Source: Oligoflexia bacterium
GTDB lineage: Bacteria > Bdellovibrionota > Bdellovibrionia > Bdellovibrionales > UBA1609
Direction: 5' to 3'
Assembly (NCBI GenBank): GCA_026914095.1
Contig: JAPPIY010000301.1
Coordinates: 1 to 9,797, forward strand
DNA: 9,797 nt
Below are positions 1 through 6,261 of the stretch, one piece after another. The position numbers were made by a program, and so were the translations under genes. Position 1 is the first letter of the stretch, and every line of letters starts with the position of its first letter. A model generated the notes under the pieces. The model did not search any database. It was not told where the DNA came from and saw nothing but the letters and a program-made list of their open reading frames with translations.

Positions 1-815
1 TTTTAAATGATTCACCGGCTAAAAAAGCCGGCTTTAAACCTGGGGATAAAATTTTTAAAATTGACAACCAATTTACGAAAAATATAAATAGAGATGAATT
101 TAGAAAGTTTTTTAAAAAAAACAAATTTTATAATATTCAAGTCCTAAGAAGCCAAGAAAATAAAGCCTTTAATTTAAAAGTCCGCCCTCGCCCCTTAAAA
201 ACACGCTCTATTAAATTCCAAGAAATACAAGATGACTTTTTTTATCTGCGCATCTACTACTTTTCATCAAACACCCTTTTTGAAATAAACAAATCTGTCC
301 AAAACAAAAAAATCAAAGCTCTTATTTTAGATCTCAGAGAAAATCCAGGAGGAATATTTGATCAAGCCATTAAAGTTGCTGATCTCTTTTTAAATGAAGG
401 TGTCATTGTCAGTTATAAAATTAAAACAGAAAACAAAGCTAAAAGCTTTCAAGCTCACTACTCTGACACTTTAGAGAGCTTTCCACTGGTGGTTTTAATT
501 GACGAGTTCTCAGCCAGCTCCAGTGAGATTTTAGCAGGAGCTTTAAAAGATCATAAAAGAGCGACACTTATCGGAAGAAAAACCTTTGGAAAAGGCTCTA
601 TACAAAATATTTTCCCACTCACAAATAACTACGCTTTAAAATTAACTGTAGGGGAATACAAAACACCATCGGGTCATTGGATTCATAATAGAGGAATCTC
701 TCCTGATATAACGACAGAAAAAGAAGCGCAACAATTAAAGAAAAATTCCAACCTGCTTGAAGATCAAGAAATTGCAAAAGCTTTTGCAATTTTAAAAGAG
801 ATCACTCCATTATAA
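1..815 (+). CDS. PDZ/S41-family C-terminal processing peptidase, 3' part (5' end outside window)
   Basis: The reading frame is open from base 3 to the TAA at 813-815, giving 270 codons with no start, so the N-terminus lies left of the window. A GTG at 489 is internal to the protease domain and is not the start. The first residues are the carboxylate-binding part of a PDZ domain (SPAKKAGFKPGDKI near base 12). An S41 core follows, with ALILDLRENPGG (about 319-354), then SASSSEI and TFGKGSIQ. By comparison with the Scenedesmus D1 processing protease, the nucleophile is the first of the three consecutive serines (codon 516-518) and the general base is the TFGKG lysine (codon 591-593). They are 25 residues apart, as in that enzyme. 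Members of this family cleave proteins near the C-terminus, usually in the periplasm. A signal peptide cannot be checked here. The gene end overlaps tig tail to tail by 14 bp. Confidence 0.93.
   Translation, partial: LNDSPAKKAGFKPGDKIFKIDNQFTKNINRDEFRKFFKKNKFYNIQVLRSQENKAFNLKVRPRPLKTRSIKFQEIQDDFFYLRIYYFSSNTLFEINKSVQNKKIKALILDLRENPGGIFDQAIKVADLFLNEGVIVSYKIKTENKAKSFQAHYSDTLESFPLVVLIDEFSASSSEILAGALKDHKRATLIGRKTFGKGSIQNIFPLTNNYALKLTVGEYKTPSGHWIHNRGISPDITTEKEAQQLKKNSNLLEDQEIAKAFAILKEITPL
769..792. repeat. 24-bp perfect palindrome near two convergent stop codons
   Basis: Bases 769-792 form a perfect palindrome centred on AAGCTT (core ATTGCAAAAGCTTTTGCAAT at 771-790). It lies inside the last codons of the S41 peptidase gene, just past the tig stop on the other strand. 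Neither strand has a long T-run after it, so a terminator role is only inferred. There is no intergenic space between the two genes for any other terminator. Confidence 0.6.
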
Positions 816-2070
816 TTTTAGATTTTTCTATCAACTGAGAAATGAGCTTTTTTCTGGTTAAATTAAATAAAAAATTGTTCCAGTATTTCTCTTTTCTAAG
901 CTGTTTTTCCATTTCTTCCGGAGCTTTTGTCGGAAAAGATTCTTTAAGAGAATTTTTAATATCCTCTTGAGTGGTTTTTATATCTAAATCCTTAATTAAC
1001 TGTTCCATTATATAACTGATATGCAAACTGGATCTAGCCTCCTTTTCAAATTCCTTATCATGCTCTTTCAAATAAACTTCCTGTTCCGCCTTTGGCATTT
1101 TATACTCTTCCAGTCTTTTTTTTGCATTTTCTTTTAACCTCTGTTTTTGATCTTCAATTAAAGTTTGAGGAAGCTCCACAGGATTTTTCTCTATAAGCTG
1201 TTGTATTAAACTGTTTTCCATTTCCTCTTTTTGTTTTTGCTCAAAATTATTTTTTAAATCTTTTTTTATCCTCTCTTTCAATGCCTTTAAAGTCTCAACC
1301 TTAAATCTCTTTGCTAACTCATCATTTAATTCTGGAGCTTTTTTATCTTTAAAGCCTGTCAGCTTTACTTTTATTTTTAGCGCTAAACCTGTTATTTGAG
1401 GGTTAGGGTGATCTTTAGGGAAAGTAAAATCAAACTGTTTTTCCTCCTCTAATTTTAAACCAATAAGATGTTTGTCAAAACCTTTGGCAACAGTGTCTTT
1501 CCCAACTTCCAACAAAAGATTTTTATAATCTATGCGCTCCTTATTTTGAGAATCAAAACCAGTCAAACGAAAAGCCGCAAAATCCGACTCTTTAAGCTCG
1601 GTTTTATTTAAAGAATCCTCAAAAACAGCGCAAGATTCTCTTATTTTTTCAAGGGTTTGATTCACTTCCATTTCTGTCACTTGAATTGTTTTTTTCTTTA
1701 ACTCTAAATTCAAGTTTTCCACCTTCACTTGCGGATGAACCTCCACCTCCAATAAAAATTTGCAGTCTTTCCCCTCCTTCAAATCTAAATCAATTAAAGT
1801 GGGAGGGCCTGTCGGTTGGATTTGCGTCTCTTTTAAAGCCTTGGGATAAAAAGAGCGAAACAAATCATCCATAACCTCTTTATAAGCCTTCTCTTTATAA
1901 TTTTGTTTGATGGCGCTTAAAGGAACTTTTCCCTGTCTGAAACCCGACATTTTAGCTTTTTTCTGAATCTTCTGATAATTTCTCAAAAAACACTCTTCCA
2001 CTTTTTGAGCGGGGACAACAAACTCCAATTTCCGTTTCAACCTGTTTTCTTCTTTCACTATCGCTGACAT
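802..2070 (-). CDS. tig: Trigger factor, ribosome-associated chaperone and peptidyl-prolyl isomerase
   Basis: This 422-residue protein has normal length for trigger factor, the cytosolic chaperone that docks at the ribosomal exit tunnel and shields nascent chains. Residues 1-115 form the ribosome-binding domain with its signature GFRQGKVP at 43-50. Residues about 158-240 match the FKBP-type isomerase domain (LLLEVGKDTVAKGFDKHLIG, FTFPKDHP, then APELNDELAKRF). The rest is the lysine/glutamate-rich helical C-terminal chaperone domain. The ATG at 2068-2070 is preceded by AAGGAAGGGG on the minus strand, a good ribosome binding site, and by a plausible sigma-70 promoter. In many bacteria tig is followed by clpP-clpX; here the 3' end instead runs into the convergent S41 peptidase gene. 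The identification is firm from domain order and signature. Confidence 0.97.
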   Translation of the reverse strand: MSAIVKEENRLKRKLEFVVPAQKVEECFLRNYQKIQKKAKMSGFRQGKVPLSAIKQNYKEKAYKEVMDDLFRSFYPKALKETQIQPTGPPTLIDLDLKEGKDCKFLLEVEVHPQVKVENLNLELKKKTIQVTEMEVNQTLEKIRESCAVFEDSLNKTELKESDFAAFRLTGFDSQNKERIDYKNLLLEVGKDTVAKGFDKHLIGLKLEEEKQFDFTFPKDHPNPQITGLALKIKVKLTGFKDKKAPELNDELAKRFKVETLKALKERIKKDLKNNFEQKQKEEMENSLIQQLIEKNPVELPQTLIEDQKQRLKENAKKRLEEYKMPKAEQEVYLKEHDKEFEKEARSSLHISYIMEQLIKDLDIKTTQEDIKNSLKESFPTKAPEEMEKQLRKEKYWNNFLFNLTRKKLISQLIEKSKIIME

Positions 2071-2099
2071 AAACCCCTTCCTTTTTAGTTTAGGCAGTT

Positions 2100-2128
2100 A
2101 TGCTAAAGACTCTTGCCTTTTTTTTCAA
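2100..2128 (-). promoter_or_regulatory. Candidate sigma-70 promoter of tig
   Basis: On the minus strand TTGAAA (2123-2128) is separated by exactly 17 bp from TAGCAT (2100-2105). This would start transcription about 20 bases before the tig ATG. The -35 matches five of six consensus positions and the -10 matches four of six. The region is A/T-rich, so chance matches are possible. Confidence 0.5.
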
Positions 2129-2192
2129 GAAAAAAGTTTTTTATACTGAATTTTTTTATTGATTTCCAAAAAATCCAACTATTTAGCCGCTT

Positions 2193-2259
2193 CTGAAAAA
2201 GTCCTAACCTCTTAAAATCATAAATTCACAAATCCTTTTAATGGTTAGGGCTTTTTCAG
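2193..2259. repeat. 17-bp inverted repeat with 33-base loop
   Basis: CTGAAAAAGTCCTAACC (2193-2209) is the reverse complement of GGTTAGGGCTTTTTCAG (2243-2259) apart from one position. The loop is A/T-rich. It lies upstream of tig, outside its promoter, and forms the left part of the inverted-repeat cluster. Confidence 0.7.
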
Positions 2260-2288
2260 CGCCAACTAAGTATATAGTGATCCTGTTT

Positions 2289-2481
2289 TGAAATTTCGGG
2301 AATATAAACTTAACTGCGCATGGCTCCTTCATTTATTCTGTTTTTTAGAGGCTTTCTCTATTTCTTTTTGATTTTAATTTTTATCTTTATTTGTTTTCTA
2401 GATAAACAGCTTAAAACTCTTTTATTGACTCAGTTTGAAGGCTCTTTATGTGAAGTTAAGCACATAATTCCCGAAATTTCA
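2289..2481. repeat. Long inverted repeat, arms of about 27 bp
   Basis: The outer 14 bp are exact: TGAAATTTCGGGAA at 2289-2302 pairs with TTCCCGAAATTTCA at 2468-2481. After a short mismatched stretch, CTTAACT (2309-2315) pairs with AGTTAAG (2454-2460). Pairing continues more loosely inward (CCTTCA near 2326 with TGAAGG near 2436). A transcript could fold into a hairpin of roughly 190 nt. Confidence 0.65.
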
Positions 2482-2491
2482 GTGTTGCGCA

Positions 2492-2617
2492 TTTTTCAAA
2501 AATTTATAAATGAAAGGCCTAAATTCAGTCCTATGTTTTGCCACAAAGCGATTTTTAGTCGCATTGTGGTCAAATCCGAACTCGTTTTAAGTCTTTCATT
2601 TATAAATTTTTGAAAAA
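2492..2617. repeat. Exact 25-bp inverted repeat enclosing a second hairpin
   Basis: Bases 2492-2516 and 2593-2617 are perfect reverse complements over 25 bp. Inside the 76-base loop, CCACAAAGCGA (2541-2551) pairs with TCGCATTGTGG (2559-2569) with one mismatch, and the intervening bases pair partially. The whole 126-base segment can therefore form one long nested hairpin. This is far too long a perfect match to expect by chance within so short a distance, even in A/T-rich DNA. Confidence 0.8.
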
Positions 2618-2682
2618 AGAGCTTGAAAGATTTAAAACCAGAATTTTCAAACAGGATCAGTATATAATTCCAAAAAATTCTC

Positions 2683-2704
2683 GTCTTTTTTCAAGAAATA
2701 AGAC
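2683..2704 (-). terminator. Possible terminator after the DUF2157/GDYXXLXY operon
   Basis: GTCTTTTTTC (2683-2692) and GAAATAAGAC (2695-2704) form a 10-bp stem with one mismatch, 24 bases beyond the stop codon of the minus-strand GDYXXLXY gene. On the minus strand it is followed within about five bases by a six-T run (2673-2678). The stem is A/T-rich, so termination strength is doubtful. Confidence 0.35.
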
Positions 2705-2728
2705 TTACGATATAATCAACATGGAATA

Positions 2729-3262
2729 TCATTTCATCCAATTTGTTATAGATTTACCATTAATGTTAATGTCTTTAACCATAATATGGCCTTTTTTTGT
2801 AATAGATAGAACAACCTCTCTTTTGTTATTTTGATCTATTAGAAGCTTTTCTAATTTCTTTGCATGTCGCTCTGGAACGTAGTAGCGATATTCCTCTTTT
2901 GCTGAAAAAACATTATCACAAGAACAGGTTCCTTTTATAAATAAAGAACAATCTTTATTTGGTTTATGAGACAAATCAATCATTTTTCCAGGCTCTAAAC
3001 AAATATGCGCCTTAAAAGGACATATCTTTCTTTTTCCAGCCTTCCTTGTTTTTTCCCTGAAGGGAGACGAACATTTCATTCCATAATCCACAGAAAACCT
3101 TAAATAATGTCCTGACAACAAAGAGCGGGGATCATATCCCCTAATAGGAAAAACCCTCACTTCACTGGTTTTAAGGTAAAAATAATTGATTCCAACCATC
3201 CCCATCAAAACTAAGATAGGGAAAACAAAGGCCATTATGAGTGATTTTTTAGATTGAAACAT
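2729..3262 (-). CDS. GDYXXLXY-domain membrane-anchored protein
   Basis: The protein has 177 residues from the ATG at 3260-3262, which is preceded on the minus strand by AAGGGGA. The frame is open further upstream, but that would overlap the DUF2157 gene and lacks such a site. Residues 8-30 form one hydrophobic membrane anchor. YDPRSLLSGHYLRFSVDY (43-60) is a clear version of the motif that names the GDYXXLXY family (PF14345), with GHY in place of GDY. YYVPERHAKKLE (127-138) looks like the conserved C-terminal part. The bulk is probably outside the cytoplasmic membrane. Six cysteines lie at 64, 81, 88, 105, 113 and 115, between the motif and the C-terminal block, in what looks like an insertion. 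The biochemical function of the family is unknown. The gene begins 13 bp after the DUF2157 stop codon, so the two are almost surely co-transcribed. Confidence 0.85.
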   Translation of the reverse strand: MFQSKKSLIMAFVFPILVLMGMVGINYFYLKTSEVRVFPIRGYDPRSLLSGHYLRFSVDYGMKCSSPFREKTRKAGKRKICPFKAHICLEPGKMIDLSHKPNKDCSLFIKGTCSCDNVFSAKEEYRYYVPERHAKKLEKLLIDQNNKREVVLSITKKGHIMVKDININGKSITNWMK

Positions 3263-3275
3263 AAATTCCCCTTTA

Positions 3276-4793
3276 TTATTCCAGTTTCTTTGTCCATTGC
3301 ATAATTTTTTCTTTATTTTTTTGAAATAATACAAAGAGAAAAACAATAAACAAGCCAATAACAATCAAGCTGATACCTGTGTGAATAAGGTCTTGAAAAA
3401 CTTCTACATAGAAAAAATACAGACGAAGAATAAGAGCAACGATGGCTAATTTGAATAAAGATTCTTTTTTTAAACTGACAGCAAAAAATCCTGAACAGAG
3501 CAAAATCAACAAACTGAAGATCAAGTTGATCAAGCTATTATCATTTAGTGAATCCCAAACAGTTATAAAAAATAAAACATATAAACTCAATAGAGCATTC
3601 AATAAAATCTTTTGTATCCTTTTATAACTGCTGTAATAAATGGCATAAGCATTAACACATAAAAACAGAAATATTAGACCAACAAAAAAAACAGAAAGTG
3701 TTATATGAATTAAATTTTCATCAAAAAATGCGGATTTACCTATTATGTTAAAACTTGCAAGATTTATCAATCCCATTACCACAGTCCATTTTTCAAATAT
3801 GGATTGATTGCGTTTAATAAATTCTGGAAAAGTTATTTGTGGAATACGAAAAAGCAGAGACAAAAACATAAATAACAAAAAGTATATAAAAATGAAATAA
3901 GAGCCTAGATCAATGTTTTTAAAATAAGACAGCTCAGTTAATACACTAATCCAAGCAAACGAACTAAATAAAAGACCGATGAGCCATAAATAAATTAAAA
4001 CTGATAAGCGGTACAGCGCTATAGGAGCTACAACCATAAAGGACAAGAACAGCAATAGAAAAAATAAATATATGGAGTTTAAACCTGCGCTATATTCTTG
4101 GATCGTGTGATTAGAGAAAGCAATAAACTTAAAGCCAAAAAATAATAGAGCATAGAATCCAACAACAAGTGTCCAGGGTTTTAAAGCCTCCCTTTGATTA
4201 AGGAAAATGTTTTTCTTTTGGATAAGAAGGTATAAAAGAAAAAATAACAAATAGAAGATACAACTTCCTGTCAAGGCGATCAGATCGCCTACAGAAAGAG
4301 ACCATAAAAACAAGCTTACAGAAAAACCACCTAGCCATATATGAGAAGTTATTTTTTTGTGAGAGACGAGCATTAAGCCTGAGGTTATGACAGACCAGAG
4401 AAGAAGAGCTTGCCAGCTATCCCCTTTCAAATTATAAATCTGAGCGATAAGGCCTATTCCTCCAAGACAGAGAGACATAAAAAGAATTAAAAGAGCTGAA
4501 AACCATAATTCCGATTTGTTTTTTAATTTTAAAGCTAAAACAGACAGACAACTCATCAGTAAAAAATAAATGAAGAGCTTTATATCAGCAGAAATGACAG
4601 CCCAGTTAGCGGCGACTAGAGAGATCACTCCCAGACCAATAGAAAAAGAGGCTACTGTCAAAAAACCATGGGCGCCACGCAACTTACCAGTGAGTGAAAA
4701 CCGGGATTTTTCTTCGTTGATAATAGCTGTGGCCTGATCGGGAGTGATAATCCCTTTCGCCAGCCATTTATTCACCCTCTTTTTAAGAGACAT
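3276..4793 (-). CDS. DUF2157 polytopic membrane protein
   Basis: This is a 505-residue, very hydrophobic protein. Residues 1-30 form a soluble head (VNKWLAKGIITPDQATAIIN) typical of DUF2157 N-termini. About fifteen or sixteen hydrophobic segments follow from residue 44 to the end. GGIGLIAQIYNLKGDSWQAL (111-130) matches the conserved segment I associate with this family. No catalytic motif is visible and the family's role is unknown. DUF2157 genes are commonly found next to GDYXXLXY genes, as here, which supports a shared membrane complex or pathway. The ATG at 4791-4793 has only a weak ribosome binding site upstream. The gene is divergent from prs across 245 bp. Confidence 0.85.
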   Translation of the reverse strand: MSLKKRVNKWLAKGIITPDQATAIINEEKSRFSLTGKLRGAHGFLTVASFSIGLGVISLVAANWAVISADIKLFIYFLLMSCLSVLALKLKNKSELWFSALLILFMSLCLGGIGLIAQIYNLKGDSWQALLLWSVITSGLMLVSHKKITSHIWLGGFSVSLFLWSLSVGDLIALTGSCIFYLLFFLLYLLIQKKNIFLNQREALKPWTLVVGFYALLFFGFKFIAFSNHTIQEYSAGLNSIYLFFLLLFLSFMVVAPIALYRLSVLIYLWLIGLLFSSFAWISVLTELSYFKNIDLGSYFIFIYFLLFMFLSLLFRIPQITFPEFIKRNQSIFEKWTVVMGLINLASFNIIGKSAFFDENLIHITLSVFFVGLIFLFLCVNAYAIYYSSYKRIQKILLNALLSLYVLFFITVWDSLNDNSLINLIFSLLILLCSGFFAVSLKKESLFKLAIVALILRLYFFYVEVFQDLIHTGISLIVIGLFIVFLFVLFQKNKEKIMQWTKKLE

Positions 4794-4819
4794 AGTTCTA
4801 TCAAATCACAGAATCTTGC

Positions 4820-4849
4820 CAGATACAATTTTATCTCTTTTAAACTCAA
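4820..4849 (-). promoter_or_regulatory. Weak candidate promoter of the DUF2157 operon
   Basis: On the minus strand TTGAGT (4844-4849) is followed after 18 bp by TATCTG (4820-4825), about 27 bases before the start codon. The -35 overlaps a copy of the dispersed GGATCAGTATA repeat. The match is modest and could be chance. Confidence 0.25.
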
Positions 4850-4869
4850 ACCGGATCAGTATAAAATCC
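4842..4869. repeat. Copy of the dispersed GGATCAGTATA repeat
   Basis: CAAACCGGATCAGTATA (4848-4864 region) followed by AAATCC matches the right end of the element at 2644-2671 (CAAACAGGATCAGTATATAA, TTCC) with few differences and in the same orientation. It sits in the divergent DUF2157/prs spacer. Confidence 0.55.
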
Positions 4870-4890
4870 ATAAGCATTTATCTATGTCTT

Positions 4891-4957
4891 ATAAAAGCTG
4901 AAACCCCTTGTGATTAAAGGTTATCCAGCTTATTTGCAGTTTTAAGTATATAACTCC
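4891..4957. repeat. Intergenic direct repeat, copy A (upstream of prs)
   Basis: TTGTGATTAAAGG (4908-4920) and a 32-bp block at 4926-4957 recur upstream of rplY at 6126-6138 and 6145-6176. The 32-bp block differs at only two positions. It ends in AGTATATAACTCC, a sequence shared with the element end at 2659-2671. An internal AAGCTG (4895-4900) / CAGCTT (4926-4931) pair could form a stem. Confidence 0.75.
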
Positions 4958-4976
4958 AAAAATTCTCATTTTACAC

Positions 4977-5008
4977 TGGACAAAAACAAAAAACTTCTGT
5001 TGTATAGA
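4977..5008 (+). promoter_or_regulatory. Candidate promoter of prs
   Basis: TGGACA (4977-4982) is followed by TGTATA (5001-5006, spacing 18) overlapping TATAGA (5003-5008, spacing 20). Transcription would begin near 5013, just upstream of AGGAG (5029-5033). This also argues against a start codon at 5000. Confidence 0.35.
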
Positions 5009-5038
5009 ATGGAGTTTTTTAACCAAAAAGGAGTCTTA

Positions 5039-5977
5039 ATGAAAATATTTTCTGGAAGCTCTAATCCTCTTTTTGCGGAATCTATCGCTAAAGCTTTAAA
5101 TACAAAGTTAGGAGATATTGAAATCTCCCGATTCGCTGATGGAGAAGTGTTTGTTCAAATCAATGAGAATGTGCGGGGGCTGGATATTTTTGTTGTCCAA
5201 AGCTCTTGCCCTCCTGTAAATGAAAATTATATGGAGCTTTTTCTGGTATTAGACGCTTTAAAAAGAGCTTCAGCCAAAGAAATCACCTTAGTTATGCCTT
5301 ATTATGGCTATTCCAGACAGGATAGAAAATCAGCTCCTCGTGTGCCTATTTCCGCCAAGTGTGTAGCCGATATGTGCTCTGTCGCTGGGGCAAACAGACT
5401 GCTCGTTGTGGATTTGCATTCCCCGCAAGTTCAGGGGTTTTTCAATATCCCCGTGGACAATCTTTTTGCCTCCCCTGTTTTAGCCCAAACTTGGAAACAA
5501 TTTTATTCTAAAAAGGAAGATATAGTGGTCGTAAGTCCAGATGCGGGAGGCACAGAAAGAGTAAGAGCTTTTGCTAAAAAAATAGAAGGGGCCAGTGTTG
5601 CTATGATTGATAAAAGACGGCAGGAAGCCAATAAAGCTAAAGCTCTCAGTGTAGTGGGTGATGTTCAAAATAAAACAGCTCTTATTTTAGATGACATGAT
5701 TGACACAGCAGGAACACTTTGTGAAGCTTCGGTCAAGCTTTTAGAAGCAGGCGCCACAGAAGTTTATGCCTTAGCCACCCACCCTTTATTCTCAAGCTCA
5801 GCTATTGACAGAATTGAACAAAGCCCTATAAAAAAAGTCTTTGTAACAGACACAATCCCTTTAAAAGATTCCATTAAAAAATCCAATAAGATACAAATAG
5901 CAAGCCTAGCCCCTTTAGTGGCGGAAGCCATGAAGCGAATTTCAAATAAAAACTCTGTCAGCCTGCTTTTTAATTAG
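5039..5977 (+). CDS. prs: Ribose-phosphate pyrophosphokinase (PRPP synthetase)
   Basis: The enzyme makes phosphoribosyl pyrophosphate from ribose 5-phosphate and ATP, feeding purine, pyrimidine, histidine and NAD synthesis in the cytosol. I place the start at the ATG 5039-5041. It has AGGAG five bases upstream and gives MKIFSGSSNP, the usual Prs N-terminus; a TTG at 5000 is in frame but overlaps the likely promoter. The 312 residues are the class I length. Visible motifs are RFADGE (31-36), SRQDRK (92-97, ATP site), DLHSPQVQGFF (125-135, catalytic histidine 127), DKRR (191-194, flexible loop) and the PRPP-binding DDMIDTAGT (218-226). The C-terminus SVSLLFN matches the usual ending, so the gene is intact. 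It is followed by a repeat-bearing spacer and is probably transcribed alone. Confidence 0.97.
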   Translation: MKIFSGSSNPLFAESIAKALNTKLGDIEISRFADGEVFVQINENVRGLDIFVVQSSCPPVNENYMELFLVLDALKRASAKEITLVMPYYGYSRQDRKSAPRVPISAKCVADMCSVAGANRLLVVDLHSPQVQGFFNIPVDNLFASPVLAQTWKQFYSKKEDIVVVSPDAGGTERVRAFAKKIEGASVAMIDKRRQEANKAKALSVVGDVQNKTALILDDMIDTAGTLCEASVKLLEAGATEVYALATHPLFSSSAIDRIEQSPIKKVFVTDTIPLKDSIKKSNKIQIASLAPLVAEAMKRISNKNSVSLLFN

Positions 5978-5996
5978 TATATTGATCGTGTTTAAA
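5977..5996. repeat. Degenerate copy of the dispersed repeat abutting the prs stop codon
   Basis: AGTATATTGATCGTGTTT beginning at 5976-5977 resembles AGTATATAGTGATCCTGTTTT at the left end of the 2271 element, allowing a two-base gap. It starts within the prs stop codon. With the AGTATATAATTCC block at 6164-6176 it brackets about 200 bp. Confidence 0.4.
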
Positions 5997-6032
5997 TTTT
6001 GAAGTTTTTTCTGGAGATTCCCGTCCCCGTTT

Positions 6033-6051
6033 GCACGAGGGCGTGCTTTTT
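6033..6051 (+). terminator. Candidate rho-independent terminator after prs
   Basis: GCACG (6033-6037), the tetraloop AGGG and CGTGC (6042-6046) form a short G/C-rich hairpin directly followed by five T residues. The stem has only five base pairs. An 11-bp direct repeat, TTTTTCTGGAG, lies at 6006-6016 and again at 6047-6057, overlapping the T-tract. Confidence 0.5.
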
Positions 6052-6106
6052 CTGGAGTTTAGTCCTTGGGGGAAGACGGAACAAACAAACTGAATTCTCA
6101 AACTTT

Positions 6107-6176
6107 ATAAAAACTACTAAACTCTTTGTGGTTAAAGGCTGTCACAGCTTATTTGCGGTTTTAAGTATATAATTCC
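6107..6176. repeat. Intergenic direct repeat, copy B (upstream of rplY)
   Basis: This is the partner of the copy at 4891-4957. Both lie in leaders of plus-strand housekeeping genes, in the same orientation. The copies share TTGTG-TTAAAGG and the 32-bp block at 6145-6176, which ends in AGTATATAATTCC. That end contains a TATAAT hexamer but no -35 at a suitable distance. Confidence 0.75.
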
Positions 6177-6195
6177 CATAAAATTTGCTTTTTTA

Positions 6196-6224
6196 TTGAC
6201 AAATAGGGGGTTTTCTTATAGCTA
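6196..6224 (+). promoter_or_regulatory. Candidate promoter of rplY-pth
   Basis: A perfect TTGACA at 6196-6201 is followed by TATAGC (6217-6222, spacing 15) or TAGCTA (6219-6224, spacing 17). The leader to the rplY ATG would be about 30 bases and contains the strong GGAGGA site at 6249-6254. Confidence 0.5.
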
Positions 6225-6261
6225 TTCTTACCACATTTAGCCATAAACGGAGGAAATCAAA

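Larger units (their letters stand above)
2271..2671. repeat. Possible MITE-like element of about 400 bp bounded by inverted ends
   Basis: TATATAGTGATCCTGTTTTG (2271-2290) and the minus-strand reading of 2644-2666 (TATATACTGATCCTGTTTG and following A residues) are near-identical inverted ends. Between them sit two long hairpins. Related end sequences recur near 4842-4869 and 5977-5996, as expected for a dispersed element. No transposase is encoded and no target-site duplication is clear, so mobility is inferred only from repetition and symmetry. Confidence 0.4.
2071..2728. other. 658-bp gene-free region rich in inverted repeats
   Basis: No convincing gene lies between tig and the GDYXXLXY gene. 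The tig promoter and leader take up the left end. From about 2190 to 2710 the DNA is a succession of inverted repeats: a 17-bp pair at 2193/2243, a pair of about 27 bp at 2289/2454, an exact 25-bp pair at 2492/2593 enclosing a further hairpin, an outer inverted pair at 2271/2644, and a small hairpin at 2683-2704. Open frames here (for example 2320-2613 on +) run through the repeat arms and resemble no family I recognise. The architecture suggests a non-autonomous mobile element (MITE-like) or a structured RNA. Neither is proven. Confidence 0.6.

Noticed and set aside
2320..2613. Open frame of 97 codons on + with a hydrophobic N-terminus
   Set aside because: It runs through the arms of two long inverted repeats, has no ribosome binding site I can see and resembles no family. 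The length is easily explained by few stops in this A/T-rich palindromic DNA.
2190..2710. Retron-like or CRISPR-like reading of the repeat cluster
   Set aside because: No reverse transcriptase or cas gene is nearby, and the repeats are inverted pairs of different sequence rather than regularly spaced direct repeats.
2610..2834. Open frame of 74 codons on +
   Set aside because: It overlaps the 3' end of the well-supported GDYXXLXY gene antisense and crosses its possible terminator. There is no recognisable protein.
5000..5038. TTG start extending Prs by 13 residues
   Set aside because: The ATG at 5039 has AGGAG at the right distance and gives the family N-terminus, and the extension overlaps the candidate -10.
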